Positions 22,537-31,844 of a stretch of DNA of 64,000 bases are shown here, piece by piece; position 1 is the stretch's first letter; each line of letters begins with the position of its first letter. The notes under the pieces were generated by a model, which saw only the letters and a list, made by a program, of their open reading frames with translations, did not search any database and was not told where the DNA came from. The translations under genes were made by a program, and so were the position numbers. The stretch comes from Malaya genurostris (Eukaryota; Arthropoda; Insecta; Diptera; Culicidae). The stretch spans positions 40,083,502 to 40,147,501 of the forward strand of contig NC_080571.1 in assembly GCF_030247185.1 (NCBI RefSeq), read 5' to 3'.

Positions 22537-23670
22537 ATGAAGTGTTTAGCACTGGTTGGGTAAGTTTTTCGTTCGAAAACAGTTTCTTAACATGCTCACA
22601 CTAAGACGCTTCTATTTTCCAGCGTTTTCCTCATCAGTTATCAGTTTTCGGCTGGACTTTTGGTGAAACAGTACAACTGTGACAACTACATCCTTTCCTG
22701 GTGTCAACTGCACAATGTTACGGTCCAATCGGATCGGGATCTTCTTTCGGTTGCGTTTCCTAAGGCGCAACAAGTTGGATTTCTCAATGGTTCGATTCCA
22801 CATTTCTCACATCTCATGAACTTGAGTTTGTTCAAAGCCGGAGTTCTACGACTCTTCGCCCGCGGAACTATAATCCATCGACTTACTCTACCCAATACAA
22901 TCGAGCAACTGTACTTCCGAGACAATGGCATATATGTTGTAGACATTGACTCAAAAGCAACCTACAGCATGAAGTATTTGAGAATCCATGTGAACAAACT
23001 CCGGGATGTGTCGAACTTCAAGCAGCTGCGGAACCTTGTGGAACTGAATCTCTGTGATAATATAATCGAACAAGTATCTTTCGACACATTCGCCGACATG
23101 TCCAACCTCAAACAGCTGCTGCTCTGTGGGAACCGTATCAAAACTATCGACGCTAGCATGAACATTTACCTACCTAACCTCTATCATCTCGATCTGTCCA
23201 GTAATTTTCTGTTCAATCGAACTTCTCTGGACCGGTGGCAGTTTCCTCGATTGGGAAACTTTTCGCTCCGGGACAATCTGCTTACCAGTCTCGATGTTCG
23301 AATCATCGCACAGCGCTTCCGTGCGCTTCAAATCTTGGATGTCGAGCATAACTCGTTGGATTGCGACACCTACCGGCAGCTGTTGGAGGTAGTTCAGCAG
23401 CGTAAAATCATCTACAACGTCGATAAAAGAGCTTGCAGCATCACTTCAACAACGGTGGTGACACGTTCGGTATGGGAAACCGAACACGACAACGAATTTG
23501 TAAGCGATCAGCAACAGGAGATTAGACAGCTGAAGGAGCGCATCTATCAGCAAGCGAAAGTCATCAACAACCAGCGCTCTGAAATCGATCACCTGAGGGC
23601 CAACCTCAGCACGCTGATGGAACAGTTTGATCTCGTAGTTGGACCGGAGCGAGCTAATGATCCGTTTTGA
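22537..23670 (+). CDS. Secreted leucine-rich-repeat protein, LRIM-like
   Basis: Two exons: 22537-22559 and 22623-23670, joined across a 63-bp intron with GTAAGT donor and TTTTCCAG acceptor, giving 356 aa. Residues 1-18 (MKCLALVGVFLISYQFSA) form a signal peptide. The Cys-containing N-terminal part (NCDNY, SWCQLH) is followed by about seven LRRs at residues 90-265 (LVELNLCDNIIEQVSF; LKQLLLCGNRIKTID; LYHLDLSSNFL; LQILDVEHNSLDC). Two cysteines (near 255 and 279) come next, then a coiled coil at about 300-345 (QQEIRQLKERIYQQ). This order is that of the mosquito LRIM/APL1 family, whose known members act in haemolymph and bind complement-like TEP proteins. The length fits the short LRIM group. The role here is inferred. 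A poly(A) signal ATTAAA lies about 113 nt past the stop. Confidence 0.85.
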
Positions 23671-23782
23671 GCGGCGTTTTCAAGGTGTGTGTCTGTGTAA
23701 AAGTGCATTTAATAGTATACATTTCAGAACAATGTTCACGTGTTTTTTCCAGTCATAATTTGTAAATATTTACATTAATTGA

Positions 23783-23788
23783 AATTAA
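23783..23788 (+). terminator. Poly(A) signal variant ATTAAA for the LRR gene
   Basis: ATTAAA occurs about 113 nt after the stop codon at 23670 and is followed by a T/G-rich stretch (CACTTTTGTGTAATG). It is the only good signal in the proximal 3' region. Confidence 0.45.
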
Positions 23789-24030
23789 ATACACTTTTGT
23801 GTAATGGAACCGATAAGTCTATTTGTTCAAACTGTATGTTTGTTATATGAGTGCAAGAACGTAAATGCGAATTTCTACTTTCAAGACATTAGACAGGAAA
23901 CACGGAACACACGGAAAGACCGAAATCAGCATTTTGGCGAAAAAATTAGTTGATTTTCTGATTTTAGTTAGTTATTTTTTGAGACAACTAAAAAAATCTT
24001 ACTTTTGCTAATTTAGATTTTTTAATTCTA

Positions 24031-24959
24031 ACGGGTGATTTTTTAAGAGCTTGAGAACTTTTTTAAACAATAAAACGCATAAAATTTGCAAAATCTCATC
24101 GGTTCTTTATTTTAAACGTTAGATTGGTACATGACATTTACTTTTTGAAGATAATTTCATTTAAATGTTGACCGCGGCTGCGTCTTAGGTGGTCCATTCG
24201 GAAAGTCCAATTTTGGGCAACTTTTTCGAGCATTTCGGCCGGAATAGCCCGAATTTCTTCGGAAATGTTGTCTTCCAAAGCTGGAATAGTTACTGGCTTA
24301 TTTCTGTAGACTTTAGACTTGACGTAGCCCCACAAAAAATAGTCTAAAGGCGTCAAATCGCATGATCTTGGTGGCCAACTTACCGGTCCATTTCTTGAGA
24401 TGAATTGTTCTCCGAAGTTTTCCCTCAAAATGGCCATAGAATCGCGAGCTGTGTGGCATGTAGCGCCATCTTGTTGAAACCACATGTCAACCAAGTTCAG
24501 TTCTTCCATTTTTGGCAACAAAAAGTTTGTTAGCATCGAACGATAGCGATCGCCATTCACTGTAACGTTGCGTCCAACAGCATCTTTGAAAAAATACGGT
24601 CCAATGATTCCACCAGCGTACAAACCACACCAAACAGTGCATTTTTCGGGATGCATGGGCAGTTCTTGAACGGCTTCTGGTTGCTCTTCACTCCAAATGC
24701 GGCAATTTTGCTTATTTACGTAGCCATTCAACCAGAAATGAGCCTCATCGCTGAACAAAATTTGTCGATAAAAAAGCGGATTTTCTGCCAACTTTTCTAG
24801 GGCCCATTCACTGAAAATTCGACGTTGTGGCAGATCGTTCGGCTTCATGATGAAATGTCAGAGCATACTGAGCAAATAATAATGCATGAAAATCATAACC
24901 TCAAAAAATCTGAGCAAATACTAATGCATGAAAATCCTAACCTCAAAAAAATCACCTTT
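24031..24959 (-). mobile_element. DD41D mariner-like element, internally deleted
   Basis: TA flanks both ends (24029-24030 and 24960-24961). The inverted ends are ACGGGTGATTTTTTAAGAG and, in reverse complement, AAAGGTGATTTTTTTGAGG. The minus strand encodes a C-terminal transposase. Near the 5' end a 41-bp unit (CTGAGCAAATAMTAATGCAT...) is duplicated in tandem, possibly subterminal binding repeats. The N-terminal DNA-binding half is missing, so the copy is non-autonomous. The 929-bp length against the expected ~1.3 kb agrees with an internal deletion. Confidence 0.85.
24138..24848 (-). pseudogene. Truncated DD41D transposase (236 codons)
   Basis: The open frame keeps the whole catalytic domain: FSDEAHFWLNGYVNKQN (first Asp), WFQQDGATCHTARDS (second Asp) and CDLTPLDYFLWGYVKSKVY (third Asp). 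I count 41 residues between the second and third acids, the spacing of rosa-type mariners. The frame opens at an ATG (MKPNDLPQRRIF) at the deletion edge; the paired N-terminal helix-turn-helix region expected in a full transposase of about 340 aa is absent. No stop or frameshift occurs in what remains, suggesting a fairly young copy. Confidence 0.85.
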
Positions 24960-25125
24960 TAATTCCCTTAATAATAATAAAAAATTTGTTGAAATGGCTA
25001 TTTTTTTAGTTGAATTCACCAATCAAACGGCACACTTCATTTCCATTCAACTAATTTTTTAGTTGAATTAGAGAAATAAAACGTTGTTTTCAACCAACAT
25101 AAATAGTTGAATTGGTTTCTGCAAT

Positions 25126-25983
25126 TTGCAGCTATATGGCGCACTGTCACCGAAAAAACGTTAACACCGTAATTACTACTAGCCACTAGATGGCACACTA
25201 CTACCGAAAAGAATTTTTCAGTCGCGGTTGTCTTTTCTATATTGGCAGGTATAAATACGATGTTGTATTGAAGAAAAAGACATAAACAAAACATAAACTT
25301 CTTTTTTGAAAATCGAGTCGCTGTTTTCTTCATTCGACTTCGCGAAATCGACTCTCTCACTGAAAACTTTAAGCACTCGGAAAACATATACCGAATACAT
25401 ATGCAATTAGAGTGCAACATTCGAGACTTCACTGTTCCGCGTAAAAACAATATTACGCACAATCGCTTCAGATGCGCACAAATTCTGAATAAATACACTT
25501 TCCACTAAGAGTTTACGTCATTTTTACATATCGGTTTAGAAATTTATATATAGATATATCATAACACATTCGAAAAACATCTAAACAATTTGCAAACAGT
25601 TTCAACAAGACGGTTCTTTTTAGCCTTTTAATGGATTGTTTTGCTTTGACACTTCACACGAGTTTTTGGCTAATAAACTTGTTAATAAGATCAATTTCAT
25701 TTTTGTTTTCTTCGTGCTGTCCTTCAGCAATGATGGTGATAGGACACCATATGCAGCAGTGTTCTTGCACTAGACGCATAGGTTATGTCAGTTTTAAAAT
25801 TTAAATCTGGATTTTATAACAAGAAAAACTGGCAGTCCCAGCAGTGTTTTACTCGTGTTTCAAATATACAAAAAATAGAACGGCATCGTAGACCAGTTTT
25901 AAATTTGACAAAAGAACTGGTCGAATAAATAAAACTAGAACGGCTGGCTGGGGATACGTTTGTTTTAGTTTTAGTTCTATTAT
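25126..25983. other. Intergenic, no gene recognised
   Basis: Minus-strand ORFs of 153 and 62 codons at 25037-25498 overlap in different frames and show no domain. No repeat boundaries were found. Confidence 0.4.
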
Positions 25984-26472
25984 GAGCAATTCCAGGAATG
26001 AGTAGACGAAAAAGTGACAAAATCAGAATCGACCTTCTCCGATTTGGATGAAACTTTGCACATGGCAGCTTTGAACCGATGGAGAGGTCAAGACTGACTC
26101 ACGGCTGATTTTTAAAAAGAGCGTATGTATTTTTGCATTTCACAAAAATTGCCTTTTTTTAAATCGTTGTAACTCGGAAACCGTTAATTGTACAAAAATG
26201 GCGTTCAGAAAGAAGTCGTAGGGAATCGATTGGGCACTCTAAAAAAATATACACTGAAAAAAAATACAGCTAAAACAATGTACAGATATATTCGAAATTT
26301 CAAGGTCTCGTTGAAAGATAATCATTTAAACAGTAGAACTAACGTAACTACGTCAAAACGAATAAACACATGTAGAATCAAAGAGGTGTGCCAGTTGACT
26401 ACCTACTGTTTACAACCAACGTACGTACCGGCGAATTGCTTATCTAGATTCTACCTGTTTCACATATAAATA

Positions 26473-27559
26473 ACACATGGATCAATAAGTCCCGAGACTA
26501 ACAATGGAAACAACATTTTTTTGCAACATTTTTTTTTATTCATCAACATAATCACCTTTTAGGGTGATACAATGGTTCCAACGTTTTTCCAATTTTTCAA
26601 TACCATGTTTATAAAAAAAATTATCTTTCGCTTCAAAATAAGCTTCAGTTTCAGCGATGACCTCCTCATTTGAGCCAAATCTTTTTCCCTGGAGCATTTT
26701 TTTAAGATCAGCAAAGAGCCAGTAGTCACTGGGGGCTAAATCTGGGGGTGGGGAAGTAGATCAAAGCCCAATTCGTTCAATTTCGCCATTGTTTTCATCG
26801 ACTTGTGGCAGGGTGCCTTGTCTTGATGAAAAAGGATTTTTTTCTCTGCATGTGCGGTCGTTTTTTGCGATTTCCTCCTTCAAACGCACCAGTAAGTCAA
26901 TATAATAATCACTGTTGATCAATTTACCTTTTTCGAGCTAGTTAATGAAAATCACACCATGCGTATCCCAAAAAAATACGCCATGACTTTGCCAGCTAAC
27001 TGCTGCGTTTTCGGACGCTTCGGACGGCTTTCGCCAGTTGTGCGCCACTCAGATGACTGCCGCTTCGACTCTGAAGTGTAGTGATGTATCCATGTTTCGT
27101 CCATAATCACGTAACGACGCAAGAAATATTTTTTGTTGCGAGTAATTTTTGTCATTTCACTCACATTTTCCGGTGTAACGGCTTCCACAGGTCTACCCGA
27201 GCGTTCCGCGTCATTTGTGTCGGTACGACCACGTTTAAACTCGACGAACCACCGACAAATCGTTGCTTTTGATGGACAAGAGTCCGGATAACATTTTTCA
27301 ATCCATTGTTTCGCTTGCACGGTGTTTTTACCCATTCAAAAACAATGTTTTATCAAAACACGAAACTCGGTTTTTTCCATTTTTTAAACAAACTACAAAA
27401 CGACTTTACTCCAACCTCGATAACTCAGCTGTTTCTGGTCGGATCGACTTAAAATTTTGACCCGTTTCAAGCAAAGGTTAGAACTCTAGAAAGACGTGGT
27501 TACTGGTTTACTACGAGCGCCATCTCTGTTTTAGTCTCGGGACTTATTGATCCATGTGT
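26473..27559 (-). mobile_element. Mariner (DD34D-type), both ends intact, transposase broken
   Basis: The 28-bp ends are perfect inverted repeats (ACACATGGATCAATAAGTCC then CGAGACTA), flanked by TA at 26471-26472 and 27560-27561. The transposase starts at the ATG at 27380 (MEKTEFRVLIKHC), meets a TGA at codon 15, resumes (MGKNTVQAKQWIEKCYPDS), lacks part of the central region, and retains IMDETWIHHY (first Asp), FHQDKAPCHKS (second Asp) and, after a frameshift, PDLAPSDYWLF (third Asp). Non-autonomous, but its ends remain mobilisable in principle. It was inserted into the spacer of a foldback. Confidence 0.92.
26952..27335 (-). pseudogene. Mariner transposase fragment (127 codons)
   Basis: The frame joins the N-terminal helix-turn-helix region (PSKATICRWFVEFKRGRTDTN, RSGRPVEAVTPENV) directly to the first catalytic segment (RRYVIMDETWIHHYTSESK), skipping about a third of the usual protein. 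This indicates an internal deletion. The remaining catalytic segments lie downstream in other frames. Confidence 0.82.
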
Positions 27560-28082
27560 TAGCTATGCATCGTAGAACAGATATAAGTTTATAACACATC
27601 TTTTTCGAAACAGTTACAATAATACAATATGGTTTTCCCAAAGTGTTGTAAACCTTTTCCTGATTTTGTGTGTTTCGGAAAATTTTTCCAATTAACAGAA
27701 ACCATAATTGGAAAATTAGAAGCTCAAAAGTGCAAGGTTAAATTGAATACCACGTTAAGCATTTATGCATGTGTTTATTCGTTTTGACGTAGTTACGTTA
27801 GTTCTACTGTTTACATGATTATCTTTCAACGAGAACTTGAAATTTCGAAAATATCTGTAAATTGTTTTAGCTGTAACTTCATCATTTTTCAAAAGGTACG
27901 GATGGGAAAGCCATCAATCTTTAGGTTTTAATAACAGCTTTAAAATAAAAACTATCAAAAAAAATTAAAACCCTGATTTTTTTATTTAACTTTTTCGGAT
28001 TATTTTGTAATTATCGAGAAAAAAATCAAAAATATTTTTCAGTGTACATATATTTATTTTAAATTGCCCAATTGATTCCCTA

Positions 28083-29120
28083 CACGGAAAAGCCAGCGAT
28101 CGCAAAACAACTAAAATATTAGTTGTTTTTCTGATTTTGATTGGTTATAATTTAGTACAACTAATCGACTGTTGTTTTAACTAATCTGTCATTTTTTATT
28201 TATCGTGCTGGCAGCATAGCAACGAAACCCAACAAGTAATGAAACGTTTCAGTTGAGCAATGCCAAACACCCTGAGCGAACAATGAAACGTTTCAATGAG
28301 ATGTCACTGGTGCAATTGAGCAAAGACACAATCCCAGCAAAGTTACTTGTATCCATGAAAGCAAAAAAAATGTCTCAGTCGTTTCAACCAATTATTCAGT
28401 TATTTGAACTTAAAACGCCAATTGCAATAAATATGTTTTACTGTTAGCCTCTTCAGGGGGCAGCTAATCGTTCCCTGCTTGAACAACGATATTTTACCTA
28501 ATTAACTGCTTATATCTTTATCACTAAACTCACAAAGGATATGGAAAACCAGAAAAATGATCACAGGGAATTAGGAAATTTTTCCTTCACTTGCAGAATG
28601 GCTCGCTGGTAAACCTAATGCTACAGATACAGTTTCAAGAAAATACAAATAGTACCACTTCACTTTAGCAGCAAATTTTTAAGCGTTAAGCGGTTTTAAT
28701 ATCATTGACATGAACTGTCCTAGAATACATTACTCTCAGATGAAATTAAAACATTTATACTGTAGGAATATCTATTTAACACATGGAGAACTTGTTTTAC
28801 AATTAACTGTTATATTCTTCTGCATACTTTCACTTACATAAAACGACCACTACGTAACTAACATAAATGACGTTCATTTACCATTGAAAATTTTCAATAT
28901 GAAATGCTTTTGGTGAAATGAAGAGGTTTTTTGTTCTGCCTTTTGCTGTCTTCGTTCTCCGCTAAATGACAGCATTTGAATACAACAATTTCGGTTACCT
29001 GAATGGTTATGTCAAAATCAACAGATATGTTAGTTAAATCAACAACATTTTAGTTGAAACAACCAGGGCGTGAAACAACAATTGCAATATTGTAATTTTG
29101 TGATTTGCGGGTTCTCCGTG
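28083..29120. mobile_element. 1038-bp TA-flanked MITE, CACGGA...CCGTG family, copy 2
   Basis: It interrupts the right arm of the foldback. The uninterrupted left arm reads (reverse complement) CCCTACGACTTC, whereas here CCCTA is followed by CACGGAAAAGCCAGCG, and GGTTCTCCGTG is followed by TACGGCTTC. Target TA is thus duplicated. The ends are imperfect inverted repeats. The interior is rich in AGTTGTTTTAACTAA and TTGAAACA words and is non-coding apart from a 64-codon ORF at 28253. Confidence 0.9.
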
Positions 29121-29365
29121 TACGGCTTCTTCCTGAACGCCATTTTTGTACAATTAACGGTTTCCGAGTTACAACGATTTGAAGAAGGCAATTTTTGTGA
29201 AATGAAATAATACATACGTCCTTTTTAAAAATCAGTCGTGAGTCGGATTGACCTCCCCATCGGTTCCAAACTTATGGTTTGCCATACTGAAGCCATGTGC
29301 AAAGTTTCATCCAAATCGGAGAAGGTCGAGTCTGATGATCTGCTAAGCATTTCTGGAATTGCTCT

Positions 29366-29980
29366 TATGGATCGCCCATATAAAACTTCTAGCTGCTGAA
29401 TTTTCTCTTAAAAGAAACTGTAATTATGTTCTTCAGAACTTTGAGCTGTCCATATGTGCTGTTTTTATTGTCAATAAAAGTCAATCATTTTTACTGTAAC
29501 CGCGGTAACCGCTGGTGTGACAATTCACACACTCAAAGACATATGTAAATCGAACGATACTCCCATACTGAAGATTTACTAATCTCAAAAGATCACGGCA
29601 AGATTATATTTCACCACGAGCATGCAGTTGAAAAATGATTGGGTTGTTTACATGCGTGGGAGAATATACAATATACAGGGGGATTATGCGGATTAAGCGA
29701 AATAAAAATCCTACATTAGTTACGGTTGGTCTGAGGGCTGTGTGAAAGAAATGCAATATTTTTCGATAAAATAGATTTATTATCGTTGTTTTATTTTTAA
29801 GTTTTGATAGTCTAGCTGAATAATGGGTAACTTTTGAGCCATAAAATCTATGCTCTATTATCACATTTGAGTCCCTCAATAGAAACCTGTATAAGTTAAA
29901 ATAAAACATACTAACTAAAATCGTTCATGTTTGTTCGTTCGGTAACTCTGATTCTCCACCAATAATCACACATCCTGGAA
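29366..29980. other. 3' flank of gene B; nothing recognised
   Basis: The sequence downstream (minus-strand sense) of the gene B stop codon. A minus-strand AATAAA would appear as TTTATT; candidates occur near 29775-29795. The 101-codon ORF at 29604 lacks a domain. Confidence 0.35.
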
Positions 29981-31801
29981 TCACCCATTATCGATACTGT
30001 GCTGCGGTTTCATATCCCAAGGATACAGTTTTCGTTTGACTAGCGCTAGAGTGTAATCCTCAAGCGTTTCGGGATGCTTTTTTGGCTGTTTCTGTAGATC
30101 CACCACCACCGATGCTGGCACTCGGTCGAAGACGATTTCATAGTCCATTCCGTGCACTGTGAACCCGGCCGGTGTGACTTCCAGGTGAGCAACCCGCTCG
30201 ATGTTGCGAATATCGGCCAGGGCTTTGATTTTGTCGAGATCTGAAAAACGTATTGATACATGTGTGAAACTTTAGTCCAGAACGGTATTTTATTCATTTC
30301 AGGTTGATTTTTGACCTTATATTTGAAAATATTCAATAGAGTGTTTTCAAAAGTGAATGGAAGTTTTGTTTGGATCAAAAATAATTTTCTGCCAATTAAT
30401 TTTTGGCAGATACTTCCTCTTAAATCATACCCACGATTAAGCTTATGGTGTTTCATTATATCTATCAAAGATTATGAAGATCGCAAAGATCGCAAAGGTT
30501 TATATTGGACCATGCGTCTCCATCGGATGATGACAACTTGAAGGAGACGCATGGCTTTTCGAATGAATTATTTTTTCAAAGTCTGATATTATACCCGTCC
30601 ACATTTTTTAAAAATCTGAAAAAAGTACAGCGTAGTGTACTCATAAATGATTTATTTTTTATGTAAAATCTAGCGTGGTACCAAAATTGTAAGTGCGGTT
30701 AAAAAATATTTTTTAATTTTTTTTGAATATTTTTTTCATATGAAATACATTTTGGAAAATTTTGAAAAAAACAGAAAGCTTCCCCATAATTCCTAAAATA
30801 TTCCGGATTTTTTTCAATGTTTTTGCTCAAGAGGTTTTTGAAAAAATTAAATAAAATGAATATCAGAAGAACCACCCTAACTCCACCAATATGGCATTTA
30901 AAGGGTTAAAATTTTGGGAAAATCATCTCCAATACGAACCCTTTCAAACAGCGTATATCAATTTTTGTTCTGTTTGGGAGCAGTTTTTATATGGAAACCC
31001 AACTACAACCTTTGTTCTTTTTAAAACCATTAAAATATTCCAAAGAACTATGCGAGGCTTTTCTCCATTAATATATATTTACAAACATAGAAACAACTCT
31101 AATATTGTTTGCTGCATTGTTTTACTTTCATTCGCTCAGTCTTATAATGGGGTTTTTTAGGAGCTTGCTGATTTGAAATTTAAATAATACACATGCCAAA
31201 TTATGAAATGGTCAAATTACTTTTTTATTTATTAGATAATTTCCTGGCATTTAACATTTAAATATTATTTTGGGAAAATGGCCGCCACAATTGTTTTTCA
31301 CAAAGGTCATTCTGGAGGTCCAACTTTCGACCACTTTTTAAAGCATTCGAGAGCGTATTCGTTGAATATTGATTTCCAAGGCATCAATCGTCGCTAGTTT
31401 ATCCGCACATAAATCAATGACTTCACGTATCCCCAAGCGTCTACTGATAAAAACTATCGATTGGAGAAGATTTGAGGTCGATTTAGAAATTTTATTACGG
31501 TTACGTATGGGACCTTTCATTTAAACCTAAGTTTGTGAAAATCGGCTGCGCCATCTATGAGAAAAGTTAGAACATACATTTTCATTTTTTTGCACATTTT
31601 ACTCTATTGCTTCGGAACCGGAAGTCAGATCCAAACGAAACTCAAAAATTTAGTATGGGATCTAAAGAGCTTTCATTTGAATCTAAGTTTGTGGAAATTG
31701 GTTCAGCCCTTAATTCCGGAACCGGAAGTCGGATTTAAACAAAATTCAAGAATTTTGTATGAGACCACAAGACCTTTCATTCGAATCTAAGTTTGTGAAA
31801 A

Positions 31802-31844
<43 letters not shown>

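Larger units (their letters stand above)
23910..25125. mobile_element. Damaged CACGGA-family MITE, copy 3, hosting a DD41D mariner
   Basis: The left end (CACGGAAAGACCGAAATCAG, then TTAGTTGATTTTCTGATTTT) resembles the ends at 28083 and 17992. AGTTGAATT words continue on the far side of the mariner (25005-25110). The right terminus does not match, so this copy is broken. The mariner at 24031-24959 sits inside. Confidence 0.45.
25984..29365. mobile_element. Large foldback element carrying two nested insertions
   Basis: The left arm starts GAGCAATTCCAGGAATG and the right arm ends in its counterpart, TTTCTGGAATTGCTC. The arms (25984-26371 and 27768-29365, the latter interrupted) match over about 390 bp: ACCTTCTCCGATTTGGATGA, CTCGGAAACCGTTAATTGTA, AATCGATT, ATTTCAAGGTCTCGTTGAAA, ACTACGTCAAAACGAATAAA. 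A mariner (26473-27559) lies in the central spacer and a TA-flanked MITE (28083-29120) in the right arm. Removing both leaves a foldback of about 1.26 kb. No ORF of its own. Confidence 0.85.

Noticed and set aside
30046..30468. 140-codon minus-strand ORF
   Set aside because: It overlaps gene B exon 2 in a different frame and crosses its acceptor site. The exon-2 frame gives a balanced protein and good splice sites.
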